A stretch of 64,000 nt of DNA from Pseudomonas sp. WN033. GTDB taxonomy: Bacteria > Pseudomonadota > Gammaproteobacteria > Pseudomonadales > Pseudomonadaceae. Of the stretch, positions 18,799 to 27,782 are shown one piece after another. Within the stretch, counting starts at the first letter, position 1, and every line of letters begins with the position of its first letter. The stretch spans positions 62,001 to 126,000 of the forward strand of contig NSKG01000003.1 in NCBI GenBank assembly GCA_002287035.1, written 5' to 3'. The notes under the pieces were generated by a model. The model made no database searches. It was not told the origin of the DNA and saw only the letters and a program-made list of their open reading frames with translations. The position numbers and the translations under genes are program-made.

Positions 18799-18874
18799 GC
18801 CCAGGTAGCTCAGTTGGTAGAGCAGGGGATTGAAAATCCCCGTGTCGGCGGTTCGATTCCGTCCCTGGGCACCA
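18799..18874 (+). tRNA. tRNA-Phe (anticodon GAA)
   Basis: A 76-base cloverleaf with CCA encoded. The acceptor stem GCCCAGG pairs with CCTGGGC, the anticodon loop holds GAA at 18832-18834, and the T loop is GGTTCGATTCC. It has its own promoter and a terminator directly downstream. Confidence 0.98.
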
Positions 18875-18883
18875 TGATTAAAA

Positions 18884-18914
18884 AGCCCGCTGGCCTTGCC
18901 AGCGGGCTTTTTTT
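18884..18914 (+). terminator. Intrinsic terminator of tRNA-Phe
   Basis: A perfect 11-base stem (AGCCCGCTGGC / GCCAGCGGGCT) with a 3-base loop followed by a run of six or more T, ten bases beyond the tRNA. Confidence 0.95.
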
Positions 18915-18965
18915 ATTGTCATGGATCAGCGTTCACCATGCTGGCCTGTTTAATCTGGAAAGACT

Positions 18966-19014
18966 TTTGCATGCAAATTCGAGACATGACCCGATCAGGG
19001 TTCTTGGTCATGTC
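18966..19014. promoter_or_regulatory. Palindromes upstream of the amino-acid ABC transporter
   Basis: A perfect 12-base palindrome TTTGCATGCAAA at 18966-18977 is followed by a 9-base inverted repeat, GACATGACC at 18983-18991 and GGTCATGTC at 19006-19014. Both are upstream of the transporter operon and could be operator sites. The regulator is not identifiable here. Confidence 0.4.
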
Positions 19015-19134
19015 GGGAGCCTGTGCTAGTTTTGCCGAATGACAGGAAGATTGCAGAAGGAACTGTCGGTCAGCCGGCACCGGGTTCCGGTTCAATGAAC
19101 ATGACGCCAACGGCGTCCGACTGGATAACGACAA

Positions 19135-19902
19135 GTGACACCCCCTGCTCTGGAAGTACGTAACCTGCATAAACGCTACGGCGACCTTGAAGTACTCAAG
19201 GGCGTCGATCTGATCGCCCGGGACGGTGACGTGATCTCGATCCTGGGCTCATCCGGCTCCGGCAAGAGCACCCTGTTGCGTTGCATCAATCTGCTGGAGA
19301 ACCCCCATGCCGGGCAGATCTTTGTTGCCGGCGAGGAACTCAAGCTCAAGTCTGGCAAGGATGGCGCCCTGGTTGCCGCCGACAACAAGCAGATCAATCG
19401 CCTGCGTGCGCGGGTCGGCTTCGTGTTTCAGAGCTTCAACCTGTGGCCGCACATGAGCATTCTCGACAACATCATCGAGGCACCGCGCCGGGTGTTGGGG
19501 CAGTCCAAGGCCGATGCGATTGCCGCTGCCGAGGTGTTCCTGGAAAAGGTCGGCATTGCCGACAAGCGTCATGCCTTTCCGGCTCAGTTGTCTGGCGGTC
19601 AGCAGCAACGGGCAGCGATCGCCCGGACCCTGGCCATGCAGCCACGGGTAATCCTGTTTGATGAGCCGACCTCGGCACTTGACCCGGAAATGGTCAACGA
19701 AGTGCTGTCAGTGATTCGGGCGCTGGCTGATGAGGGGCGTACTATGCTGTTGGTGACTCATGAAATGGGCTTTGCCCGCCAGGTGTCCAGTCAGGTGGTA
19801 TTTCTGCACAAGGGGCAGGTCGAGGAAATCGGCACCCCGGAGCAAGTGTTCGAGCATCCGAAATCGGAGCGCTGCAAGCAGTTCATGTCCAGCCATAGGT
19901 AA
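19135..19902 (+). CDS. Polar amino-acid ABC transporter, ATP-binding protein
   Basis: A 255-residue ATPase of the HisP/GlnQ type. It has Walker [10 protein letters not shown], a Q-loop in [12 protein letters not shown], the LSGGQQQR signature, Walker [15 protein letters not shown] and the switch His in [12 protein letters not shown]. The GTG start at 19135 follows only a weak ribosome site. With the binding protein and two permeases downstream it forms a complete importer for polar or basic amino acids. The resemblance to HisP/AotP suggests histidine, arginine, lysine or ornithine, but the substrate cannot be fixed from sequence. Confidence 0.92.
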   Translation: MTPPALEVRNLHKRYGDLEVLKGVDLIARDGDVISILGSSGSGKSTLLRCINLLENPHAGQIFVAGEELKLKSGKDGALVAADNKQINRLRARVGFVFQSFNLWPHMSILDNIIEAPRRVLGQSKADAIAAAEVFLEKVGIADKRHAFPAQLSGGQQQRAAIARTLAMQPRVILFDEPTSALDPEMVNEVLSVIRALADEGRTMLLVTHEMGFARQVSSQVVFLHKGQVEEIGTPEQVFEHPKSERCKQFMSSHR

Positions 19903-19914
19903 GGAGCAATACCG

Positions 19915-20667
19915 ATGAAAAGCTATAAGAAGATCCTGATGGCCGCTGCGGCCGCCGTGTTTATCAGCGCTCCGGCGCTGGCTGCCGAGAAACTGCGGAT
20001 CGGTACCGAAGGTGCCTACCCCCCCTTCAACCTGATCGACAGCAGCGGCAACGTGGTTGGCTTCGATATCGACATCGCCATGGCCCTGTGCGAGAAGATG
20101 GACGTCGAGTGCAGCATCGTTACCTCGGACTGGGATGGCATCATCCCGGCACTGAACACCCGCCGCTTCGACTTCCTGGTCGCGTCCATGTCGATCACCG
20201 ACGAGCGCAAGCAGGCCGTTGACTTCACCGAGCCCTACTACACCAACAAGCTGCAGTTTGTTGCTCCCAAGTCGTCCGACTTCCAGACCGACGAGGCCAG
20301 TCTCAAGGGCAAGACCATTGGTGCCCAGCGGGCGACCATCGCTGGTCAGTGGCTGGAAGACAACCTGGCCGGAGTAGTCAATATCCGCCTGTACGACACC
20401 CAGGAGAACGCTTACCTGGACATGAGCTCCGGACGCATCGATGGTGTGCTGGCCGACAACTTCGTGCAGTACGAGTGGCTGCAGAGCGATGCTGGCGCCA
20501 ACTTCGAGTTCAAGGGTGAGCCGGTCTTCGACAACGACCAGATTGGTATCGCTGTGCGCAAGGGTGATCCGCTGCGTGAGCGTCTGAACAAAGCGTTGCA
20601 GGAAATCCTCGAAGACGGAACCTACGAGCAGATCAACGCCAAGTACTTCCCCTTCAGCATTTACTGA
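19915..20667 (+). CDS. Polar amino-acid ABC transporter, periplasmic binding protein
   Basis: A 250-residue periplasmic protein with a signal peptide ending near APALAAEK. The SBP family 3 signature is present: LRIGTEGAYPPFNLID, GFDIDIAMALCEKM, the hinge SMSITDERKQAVDFTEPYY and IGAQRATI. The overall pattern is closest to the LAO/HisJ/ArgT group, which binds basic amino acids; I infer this from motif style, not from a search. It lies 12 bases after the ATPase gene and precedes the two permeases. Confidence 0.92.
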   Translation: MKSYKKILMAAAAAVFISAPALAAEKLRIGTEGAYPPFNLIDSSGNVVGFDIDIAMALCEKMDVECSIVTSDWDGIIPALNTRRFDFLVASMSITDERKQAVDFTEPYYTNKLQFVAPKSSDFQTDEASLKGKTIGAQRATIAGQWLEDNLAGVVNIRLYDTQENAYLDMSSGRIDGVLADNFVQYEWLQSDAGANFEFKGEPVFDNDQIGIAVRKGDPLRERLNKALQEILEDGTYEQINAKYFPFSIY

Positions 20668-20712
20668 TCCGGCTGGCCGGGCCTGACGGCCCGGCCGTTC
20701 TGACGAGCGCCC

Positions 20713-21405
20713 ATGTTCGATTTACACGGCTTTGGTCCGGCCCTGCTTGACGGGACCTGGATGACCATTCGTTTGTCCCTGGCAGCGGTTGCCCTGGGCC
20801 TGGTACTAGGCCTGCTCGGGGCTAGCGCCAAGATTTCCGACAAGATGCTGCTGCGTGGCCTGGGTGGCTTTTACACCTCGGTGGTACGCGGCGTGCCAGA
20901 AACCCTCTGGGTTCTGATGGCCTACTTCGGCACAGTATCGTCGCTGAACTGGCTAGGTAGCCATTTCGGCAATCCGGAATTCAGCTTCAGCCCCTTCGTA
21001 GCCGGCACCCTGGCCCTTGGCCTGTGTTTTGGTGCCTACGCTACCGAGGTGTTCCGCGGTGCGCTGCTGTCGATTCCGCCTGGGCAGAAGGAAGCCGGGC
21101 TGGCGCTGGGCATGTCGAATCTGCGCATTTTCTGGCGCATCACTCTGCCGCAACTGTGGCGGGTCGCGTTACCAGGACTGGGCAACCTGTATCTGATCCT
21201 GCTCAAGGATACCGCGCTGGTTTCGCTGATTACGCTCAATGAACTGATGCGTCAGGCGCGGATTGCCGGGCAGGCGACCCGTGAGCCCTTTACCTTCTTC
21301 TTTGCCGCCGCGCTGATCTATCTGGCGCTGACGGTGGTTATCATGATTGCGCTGCACTGGTTCGAGCGTCGCGCCAACCGTGGCTTTGCGAGGACTGAGC
21401 TATGA
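20713..21405 (+). CDS. Polar amino-acid ABC transporter permease (HisQ-like)
   Basis: A 230-residue inner-membrane protein with about five transmembrane helices. It carries the EAA loop of HisMQ permeases, seen as VPETLWVLMAYFG followed by FRGALLSIPPGQKEAGLALGMS. It pairs with the next gene, whose ATG overlaps its TGA, to form the transmembrane channel of the importer. Confidence 0.92.
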   Translation: MFDLHGFGPALLDGTWMTIRLSLAAVALGLVLGLLGASAKISDKMLLRGLGGFYTSVVRGVPETLWVLMAYFGTVSSLNWLGSHFGNPEFSFSPFVAGTLALGLCFGAYATEVFRGALLSIPPGQKEAGLALGMSNLRIFWRITLPQLWRVALPGLGNLYLILLKDTALVSLITLNELMRQARIAGQATREPFTFFFAAALIYLALTVVIMIALHWFERRANRGFARTEL

Positions 21406-22103
21406 GCTGGCTGGAGCGTTGGGAACTGGTCGTGCGCTGGTGGCCGCAGCTGTGGAGCGGCGCCCTGATGACCCTGGAGCTGGTCGGCCTGGCGGTGGTG
21501 CTGGGGCTGGTTTTGGCCATCCCGTTAGGGCTGGCGCGGGCCTCGCGGCACTGGTACGTGCGCGTGCTGCCCTACAGCTATATCTTTTTCTTCCGTGGCA
21601 CGCCGCTACTGCTGCAACTGTTTCTGGTCTATTACGGCCTGTCGCAGTTCGAGGCCGTGCGTCAGAGCATATTCTGGCCCTACCTGCGTGAGCCCTACTG
21701 GTGTGCGCTGATCACCATGACCCTGCACACCACCGCCTACATCGCGGAAATCCTGCGTGGCGCGATTCAGGCCGTGCCGCCGGGCGAGGTCGAGGCGGCG
21801 CGGGCACTGGGCATGTCGCGGCGCCAGGCGCTGCAGTACATCATCCTGCCGCGCGCCATCCGCATCGGCCTGCCAGCCTACGGCAACGAAGTGATCCTGA
21901 TGCTCAAGGCCAGCGCGGTGGTCTACATGATCACCCTGATGGACATCATGGGTACCGTCCAGACCATCAATTCGCGGACTTACCAGTACGAGCTGTTCTA
22001 TCTGGTCGCCGGCCTGATGTATCTGGCCATCACCCTGGCCTTCACCCAGGTGTTCAAGTTGGTTGAGCGCTGGCTGAAAGTGGACGCCAGTCGCCGGCGC
22101 TAA
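21402..22103 (+). CDS. Polar amino-acid ABC transporter permease (HisM-like)
   Basis: A 233-residue inner-membrane permease with five predicted helices. It shows the family segment FFRGTPLLLQLFLVYYGL and the EAA motif ILRGAIQAVPPGEVEAARALGMS. It is translationally coupled to the preceding permease by ATGA overlap and completes the operon. Confidence 0.92.
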   Translation: MSWLERWELVVRWWPQLWSGALMTLELVGLAVVLGLVLAIPLGLARASRHWYVRVLPYSYIFFFRGTPLLLQLFLVYYGLSQFEAVRQSIFWPYLREPYWCALITMTLHTTAYIAEILRGAIQAVPPGEVEAARALGMSRRQALQYIILPRAIRIGLPAYGNEVILMLKASAVVYMITLMDIMGTVQTINSRTYQYELFYLVAGLMYLAITLAFTQVFKLVERWLKVDASRRR

Positions 22104-22109
22104 GATCTC

Positions 22110-23309
22110 ATGGACTTTGCGGCCCGGTTTGCCGCACTGGACGCCTGGCTGTGTGAGCACCAGGCGCTCTGGCGGGCCAAACCCTTCACCCAACTGACCC
22201 TGTCCTGGGAAGCTGACTGGCCGGCATTGGCCGCCTGGCTTCGTGCGCGCAGCCTGGAACAGGCCGAGCGCGAACACAATCAGCCCTGGCAGTTGCCGGC
22301 ACCAGCGCCCTTTCCTGATTGGGCTGCCCAGGCCCAGGCCCTGAGTGCGGTCGAAGACTGGAGCGACACTGTTGTGGCCGAGTTGCCGGAATTGCTGTCC
22401 CGGCATATCCCCGGGCGCAAATGGCAGCAAATCACGCGGTTTGCCGCTGCCAGTCGGCAGCGCTGGCAGCGCTCGCCCAGCCACTGGCTTGACTGGTGCG
22501 CCGGTAAAGGTCATTTGGGCCGGTTGCTGGCCTGGCAGAGCTCGCTGCCGCTGACCTGCCTGGAACGAGATCCCCAGCTCAATCTCAGTGGCGCGGCTAT
22601 GAGCCGGCAGCAGGGCATTGCTGCCCGGCATCTGGATGCCGACGTACTGCAACCGGCAGCCTGGCAGCAGCTGCGCCCCGAGCACAGTCTGCTGGCACTG
22701 CACGCCTGCGGTGAACTGCACATGACGCTGCTGCGCGAAGGGGCGGCGCGCGGCTGTGCTCAACTGGCGATCTCTCCCTGCTGCTACAACCGCATCAGCA
22801 GCCACGAATACCAACCCATGTCGCAACGAGCGGCCCGCTCGACCTTGCGCCTGAGCGAAGAGGACCTGCGCCTGCCGCTACAGGAAACCGTGACCTCGGG
22901 CCAGCGAGTGCGGCGTCTGCGTGATCAGTCCATGGCCTGGCGCCTGGCCTTCGACCTCTGGCAGCGTCAGGCCCGCGGGCTAGACAGCTATCTCAGTACG
23001 CCCTCGCGCCCGGAGAGCGCCCTTAATCAAGGCTTTGAGGCTTTTTGCCGTGACATGGCGGCACATCACCAACTCGAGCTGCAGTCGCCGGCATGCTGGG
23101 CTGAGCTAGAACAGCAGGGCTGGCGACGGCTGGCCGTGGTGCGCAACCTTGAATTGGTGCGGGCACTGTTTCGTCGACCGCTGGAAATCTGGCTGCTGCT
23201 CGACCGGGTGCTGTTTCTTCAGGAGCAGGGCTATCAGGTGCAACTGGGCCAGTTCTGTCTGCCAGAGCTGACTCCGCGCAATCTGCTGATTGTTGCCGAG
23301 CGCAACTAA
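22110..23309 (+). CDS. Class I SAM-dependent methyltransferase (Methyltransf_32-like)
   Basis: A 399-residue cytoplasmic protein. The SAM-binding motif I is LDWCAGKGHLGRLLAWQ. An acidic end of strand 2 (LTCLERDPQLN) follows, then the strand-4 region LLALHACGELHMTLLREG and a catalytic-type ISPCCYNRI segment. This pattern is that of the PF13679 group, whose characterised relatives methylate RNA or small molecules; the target here is unknown. It starts 6 bases after the permease gene and so may be read from the transporter transcript, though a functional link is not evident. Confidence 0.8.
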   Translation: MDFAARFAALDAWLCEHQALWRAKPFTQLTLSWEADWPALAAWLRARSLEQAEREHNQPWQLPAPAPFPDWAAQAQALSAVEDWSDTVVAELPELLSRHIPGRKWQQITRFAAASRQRWQRSPSHWLDWCAGKGHLGRLLAWQSSLPLTCLERDPQLNLSGAAMSRQQGIAARHLDADVLQPAAWQQLRPEHSLLALHACGELHMTLLREGAARGCAQLAISPCCYNRISSHEYQPMSQRAARSTLRLSEEDLRLPLQETVTSGQRVRRLRDQSMAWRLAFDLWQRQARGLDSYLSTPSRPESALNQGFEAFCRDMAAHHQLELQSPACWAELEQQGWRRLAVVRNLELVRALFRRPLEIWLLLDRVLFLQEQGYQVQLGQFCLPELTPRNLLIVAERN

Positions 23310-23647
23310 GCGCTTGCCAACATCCTATCACCACACTTCCCACGGCTTGCGCACAGGGTTATCCACAGGGATGGCTGGGTTGTGGTTATCCACGCTTGCT
23401 GTGCATAACTGTGTGGGTGACGTCTTGGTAACCTCGTAAAAGCCATATATTACAAGGCTTTCAGCGCTTTGATTGAAAATTGATCTTTGTTGATAGAGTA
23501 GAAAAAACAAGGGGTTGAGAGGCCTTTGTCAAGCGCTTCCAGAGAAATCATTCACAACCTTGGTATGGTTGTGCACAGCCTTTTGCTGTCGCAGAAAACC
23601 GGTCTGTGGCTTTACACCGACCGCAGTCCCTATATAATGCATCCCGC
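23310..23647. promoter_or_regulatory. 338-base gap with DnaA-box-like cluster and AT-rich stretch
   Basis: No gene is visible here. TTATCCACA (23359-23367), TTATCCACG (23386-23394) and, on the other strand, TTATGCACA (23400-23408) lie within 50 bases. They are followed by an AT-rich stretch to about 23515 that includes GATCTTTGTTGATAGAG. These match or nearly match DnaA 9-mers. The chromosomal origin in Pseudomonas lies beside dnaA, which is not in this window, so a titration or regulatory site is more likely than an origin. Confidence 0.5.
23611..23638 (+). promoter_or_regulatory. Sigma70-type promoter for tRNA-Thr
   Basis: TTTACA at 23611-23616 and TATAAT at 23633-23638 with a 16-base spacer. 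The predicted start is about at the mature 5' end at 23648. Confidence 0.75.
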
Positions 23648-23723
<76 letters not shown>

Positions 23724-23730
23724 TAACTCC

Positions 23731-23765
23731 AAACAAAACAGCGCCCGCAGGCGCTGTTTTGTTTT
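23731..23765. terminator. Bidirectional intrinsic terminator
   Basis: A perfect 15-base stem (AAACAAAACAGCGCC / GGCGCTGTTTTGTTT) with a CGCA loop. The T-rich arm serves the tRNA and the A-rich arm serves the convergent rlhA gene. Confidence 0.93.
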
Positions 23766-23790
23766 ATACCGCAGAGGTTTTCCTCTGCCT

Positions 23791-25788
23791 TTAGCGCGCC
23801 CGCCGAATCGTCTTCTTCAATTCTTCCGGGGTAATCGACCCGACAATATTCACCCCACTGCCCGGCAACGGCTGGCGCAGGATGTTGCCCTTGATCTTGC
23901 CGATCACGTGCATCTCGCAGGGCTTGCAGTCGAACTTCAGGGTCAGTTCTTCGTTGTCGTGCACCAGCTTCATCGGCTTGGCGTTGCTGCGCACGCCGAT
24001 CACGCCCTTGGCCTGTTTCGGGCACAGGTTGAAGGAGAAGCGCAGGCAGTGCTTGGTGATCATCACCGGCACCTCGCCCAGCTCCTCGTGGGCCTCGAAG
24101 GCGGCGTCGATCAGCTCGACGCCGAAGCGCTGGTAGAAGGCCCGCGCTTTATGGTTGTAAACGTTGGCCAGAAAGCTCAGGTGCGATTCCGGGTAGATCG
24201 GTGGCGGTTCGCTTACGGCTTTGCGACCACCACGCGGGTGGGCGCTCAGGCGGGCGGAGTCCAGTTGCTCAATCACCGTGCGGCGCAGCGCCTTGAGGCG
24301 TGATAGCGGCACGAAGGGCAATTGTGCCAGCGCCAGCTCGATACCCTCACAGTGGTACAGGGTGTTGCCCAGCTGGGTCAGCAAATCCTCGATCTGGCTG
24401 CGCGCGCGCTCGGCGTTCTGTGCTGCCTCAAAGGGACCTTCCAGGGTCTGGCTGACCGTCACTCCGTCTTCGCTATGAGCGCTCAGCAGCAGGGCATTGG
24501 CGTCGCCGCCAAGTACCCAGTGCAGGCTAACCCGGCGCTCGGCTGAGGGTTTCAGTAGCGCCTGCTGCCAGTTGTGGTCGAGGTTGCGGCTCAGGGTCTG
24601 ACCGGGGCGGGCACGGTGCAGCGCTTCGGGCAGTTCGTTGGGTTCGATGCGGTAGTGCCAGCGCGGCTGGCCGTCCTCGTCCTGGTGCTGGCTGAGCAGC
24701 TCGGCGATATTGGCGCGAAAGCCGACCACCTCGCGCTTGACCAGCACATTGAGGCCGTCGCCGTTGTTCAGCGGCTCCTGGCTGCTGACCAGCAGGTCGG
24801 TCTTGCGCACCTGTTGCAGCTCGCCGACCGGCAGACCGGTGAAGGTCGGGGTGTCGAAGGCGCCGATATCGAGTTTGCGCGCATTGACGAAATAATCGGT
24901 GCTGCCGCGGTGGAAGGTCTTGTCCGGGTCGGGGATGAAGAAGTGCTGACTGCGGCCACTGGAGGCGCGGGCCAGATGCGGGCGCTCGGCCAACACCGCA
25001 TCCAGCTGCTGGCGGTACCAGGCGGTGATGTTCTTCACATAGCCGACATCCTTGTAGCGGCCCTCAATCTTGAACGAGCGGATGCCGGCATCCACCAGCG
25101 CGCCGAGGTTGGCGGTCTGGTTGTTGTCCTTCATCGACAGCAGGTGCTTTTCATAGGCGATAACGCCGCCGTGTTCGTCGGTCAGGGTGTAGGGCAGGCG
25201 GCAGGCCTGTGAGCAGTCGCCGCGGTTGGCGCTGCGCCCGGTTTGCGCGTGGGAGATGTTGCACTGGCCGGAAAAGGCCACGCATAGCGCGCCGTGAACG
25301 AAGAATTCCAGCGGGGTGTCGACTGCCTCATGGATGGCGCGAATCTGTTGCAGGCTCAGCTCGCGCGCTAGCACCAGTTGGGAAAAGCCGGCTTGCCCCA
25401 AAAACTTGGCTTTTTCCAGGCTGCGGATATCACACTGGGTGCTGGCGTGGATCTCGATCGGCGGGATGTCCAGCTCCATCACCCCCATGTCCTGTACGAT
25501 CAGTGCATCGACCCCGGCATCGTACAACTGGTGAATCAGCTGGCGTGCTGGCTCCAGTTCGTCGTCATGCAGGATGGTGTTGAGGGTAACGAACACCCGC
25601 GCGTGGTACTGGTGGGCAAAGAGCACCAGTGCGGCAATGTCGGCGACGCTGTTGGCGGCGTTGTGCCGTGCACCAAAGCCGGGCCCGCCGATATACACCG
25701 CATCGGCCCCATGCAGGATGGCCTCGCGGGCGATGTCGGCATCACGCGCCGGGCTGAGCAGTTCGATGTGGTGAGCGGGCAGGGACAT
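23791..25788 (-). CDS. rlhA: Peptidase U32 family protein, probable 23S rRNA C2501 hydroxylase RlhA
   Basis: A 665-residue protein matching the long U32 subgroup that includes E. coli RlhA (YdcP), which makes 5-hydroxycytidine 2501 in 23S rRNA. N-terminal motifs include ELLSPARDADIAREAILHGADAVYIGGP. The U32 signature is FFVHGALCVAFSGQCNIS, followed by the Cys-containing RGDCSQACRLPY and SFKIEGRYK. The C-terminal half carries the collagenase-like/U32 C-terminal domain with LRFSFNLCPKQAKG and KFDCKPCEM, cysteines probably used for an iron-sulfur cluster. TrhP-type tRNA hydroxylases are shorter, which favours RlhA. Confidence 0.88.
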   Translation of the reverse strand: MSLPAHHIELLSPARDADIAREAILHGADAVYIGGPGFGARHNAANSVADIAALVLFAHQYHARVFVTLNTILHDDELEPARQLIHQLYDAGVDALIVQDMGVMELDIPPIEIHASTQCDIRSLEKAKFLGQAGFSQLVLARELSLQQIRAIHEAVDTPLEFFVHGALCVAFSGQCNISHAQTGRSANRGDCSQACRLPYTLTDEHGGVIAYEKHLLSMKDNNQTANLGALVDAGIRSFKIEGRYKDVGYVKNITAWYRQQLDAVLAERPHLARASSGRSQHFFIPDPDKTFHRGSTDYFVNARKLDIGAFDTPTFTGLPVGELQQVRKTDLLVSSQEPLNNGDGLNVLVKREVVGFRANIAELLSQHQDEDGQPRWHYRIEPNELPEALHRARPGQTLSRNLDHNWQQALLKPSAERRVSLHWVLGGDANALLLSAHSEDGVTVSQTLEGPFEAAQNAERARSQIEDLLTQLGNTLYHCEGIELALAQLPFVPLSRLKALRRTVIEQLDSARLSAHPRGGRKAVSEPPPIYPESHLSFLANVYNHKARAFYQRFGVELIDAAFEAHEELGEVPVMITKHCLRFSFNLCPKQAKGVIGVRSNAKPMKLVHDNEELTLKFDCKPCEMHVIGKIKGNILRQPLPGSGVNIVGSITPEELKKTIRRAR

Positions 25789-25973
25789 GGCAATAACCGT
25801 AGGCTGGCAAAGCGCGCATTGTAGCCTTGGAGTCCTGTCGCTGCATTATTGTGGTGATGATTGGTTGATCTGCGGAGTGAGGCTTCTTTGGGTTTTGGGA
25901 CAGAGAGGGACCACCGGTCTGGTTGCGACCGGTGGTTTGTTCAATGATGCATACCTAGCGCTTGCTCTCAAAC

Positions 25974-27623
25974 TTATTGAGCGAGCCAGATCTCCGAACA
26001 TCGGTGCGTCGTATCGAATAGTGCGGCAGAGAGCTCATTGAGATCGTCCGGGTTGAGATTCAACAATCGTTCGCCACTGCTTGGTATGAACTCAGGCCAG
26101 AGGGGGGCATTTTCTGCGCCGAGCTCACCATTATGGTTTTTAGCAAAAGCTGTCCAATAGTCGATCATTGCTTGAGCCAGAGCCAACTGTTCACTGGTCA
26201 AGGTCTCGCTCAGTTCCGTCAGCAGGTCGCGATCCGCGAACAGATAGGTCAGCTCGAAGGCATGGGCTGCGCCATAGTCGAAATCCGGTACCTCAGGTAA
26301 CAAGGGCGGAGCGTTACGATCGCTGAACTCATAGGCAAAGGTCGTGACGTGCTCAGCGATCTGCCGGATTTGCTGCAGGCTGTTGCAGGCAAACACCGCA
26401 TCGGTTCCCAGAGCGCTTAGGGCATAGGGAACACCGCCATAAGTCTCTGGTGGATAGGCTGCTGCCAACAGGTCGGCTGTAGCGCTGTCTGCTCCGGTGG
26501 ATGCCCGGATCAGGGTTGAATAGGTGAGCTCGTTGACGGGGATCCCACGAAGCAGGGCAACGCCGACATAAAATCGCCATTCGTCAAGGTTGCTGCCAAT
26601 CAAGACTGGCTTTGCGTTGAATTGGCCACTGGCCAATGCGCTTTGAATCGATTGGGGCAGGGTGTCCGTGTCGGTGACCGGCAAGAAGCTGATTGGTATC
26701 AGGCCAAAGTTCAGAGGGCCGCCGTTTGCTTTGGCATCTTGCTGCGCTTGCAATATGTCTTCTGGGGTCAGGCTTCTCAGGCAGTTGGCTGTATCAACTT
26801 CACAGCCAGCCAGAGCTGCCACCTCTGCGCCGAGAGTTTCTGCTTGCTGCAGGCTGCGCTGTGCAGGCATATACGACCCACTCTGGATGATGGCTTTGTC
26901 AAACAGAGTTGCTGATGCAGGTGAAACCAGGTGCGACAGGACGGCATGGCCGCCAGCGGACTCGCCAAATATGGTGATATTTTCAGCGTCGCCTCCGAAT
27001 TCGGCAATATTGGCGCGTACCCAGGCAAGAGCGGCTTGCTGGTCCATCAGGCCGTAATTGCCAGATTCTCCAGACTCTGCACTCAAGTCTGCATGAGCCA
27101 TGAAACCCAGCAGGCCAAGGCGGTAATTCAACGTAACTACGGTGACGCCATTTTCAACAAGTCGTTCGGGATTATAGGCCGCTCCGCCTGACCCTGTTTC
27201 AAAGGCACCCCCATGGATCCAGACCATGACCGGGTGGCTGCCGTTGAGATCTGGAGTGTAGATATTCAGAAACAGGCAGTCTTCGCTAAAGGGGCCTTGC
27301 TCAAACAGGCCCGGATTCTGTGGACAGTCTGGACCAAAGCGGTCTGCGACCAGTACCGCGTTGCCTCTGTCCGCTGCTGGTATAGGAGCAGAAAAGCGCA
27401 TGTCCCCGATTGGGGGGGCAGCATATGGGATGCCCTTGAAACTGAGCAAACCATTCTCATCAACCCCCTGTACCGGGCCTTGTTCTGTTTGAACGACAAA
27501 TGAGACAGGATTGGTTGGCGCTGAGCTGCTGCCTGAGCCTGACAGACAGCCACTCAGTGCTATGGAAAGCAGTGGGACGGTAAAGAGTCCGCGTAGAGAA
27601 AGCTGAGAGCGTGTTGTTCGCAT
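25974..27623 (-). CDS. Type B carboxylesterase/lipase, predicted lipoprotein
   Basis: A 549-residue alpha/beta hydrolase with a lipobox N-terminus (LLSIALSGC, Cys26) and a Ser-rich tether, so it is probably anchored in the envelope. The oxyanion segment is VMVWIHGGAFETGSGG, the nucleophile elbow is FGESAGGHAVLSH, and the type B signature EDCLFLNIYTPDL is present. The acid and His of the triad lie in the last third but I cannot place them with certainty. It hydrolyses an unknown ester. It is divergent from the Crp/Fnr-type gene at 27783 across 159 bases, which makes that gene a candidate regulator. Confidence 0.88.
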   Translation of the reverse strand: MRTTRSQLSLRGLFTVPLLSIALSGCLSGSGSSSAPTNPVSFVVQTEQGPVQGVDENGLLSFKGIPYAAPPIGDMRFSAPIPAADRGNAVLVADRFGPDCPQNPGLFEQGPFSEDCLFLNIYTPDLNGSHPVMVWIHGGAFETGSGGAAYNPERLVENGVTVVTLNYRLGLLGFMAHADLSAESGESGNYGLMDQQAALAWVRANIAEFGGDAENITIFGESAGGHAVLSHLVSPASATLFDKAIIQSGSYMPAQRSLQQAETLGAEVAALAGCEVDTANCLRSLTPEDILQAQQDAKANGGPLNFGLIPISFLPVTDTDTLPQSIQSALASGQFNAKPVLIGSNLDEWRFYVGVALLRGIPVNELTYSTLIRASTGADSATADLLAAAYPPETYGGVPYALSALGTDAVFACNSLQQIRQIAEHVTTFAYEFSDRNAPPLLPEVPDFDYGAAHAFELTYLFADRDLLTELSETLTSEQLALAQAMIDYWTAFAKNHNGELGAENAPLWPEFIPSSGERLLNLNPDDLNELSAALFDTTHRCSEIWLAQ

Positions 27624-27782
27624 TTTTGCGTCTCGACTAGAGCCTGCAGTAAATTGGTTTTCTGCAAGTACGGTTTTTGTTATGAATCACTTGTTGCCAT
27701 GACCATCGGTCAAGGTGTCGCTAGAGATTTTCACGACTGATGTTTGAGTGTTTTGTACGCGATCAGACACAAGGGGTAAGTT

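Noticed and set aside
18799-18874. tRNA-Phe as a genomic-island attachment site
   Set aside because: No integrase, no repeated 3' end and ordinary housekeeping genes on both sides.
19095-19154. A 20-codon leader peptide before the amino-acid ATPase gene
   Set aside because: It has no control-codon run or attenuator hairpins and overlaps the gene out of frame, so it is probably chance.
23310-23647. Chromosomal replication origin
   Set aside because: Only three boxes, no dnaA/rpmH/gidA neighbours; kept as a DnaA-box cluster of unknown role.
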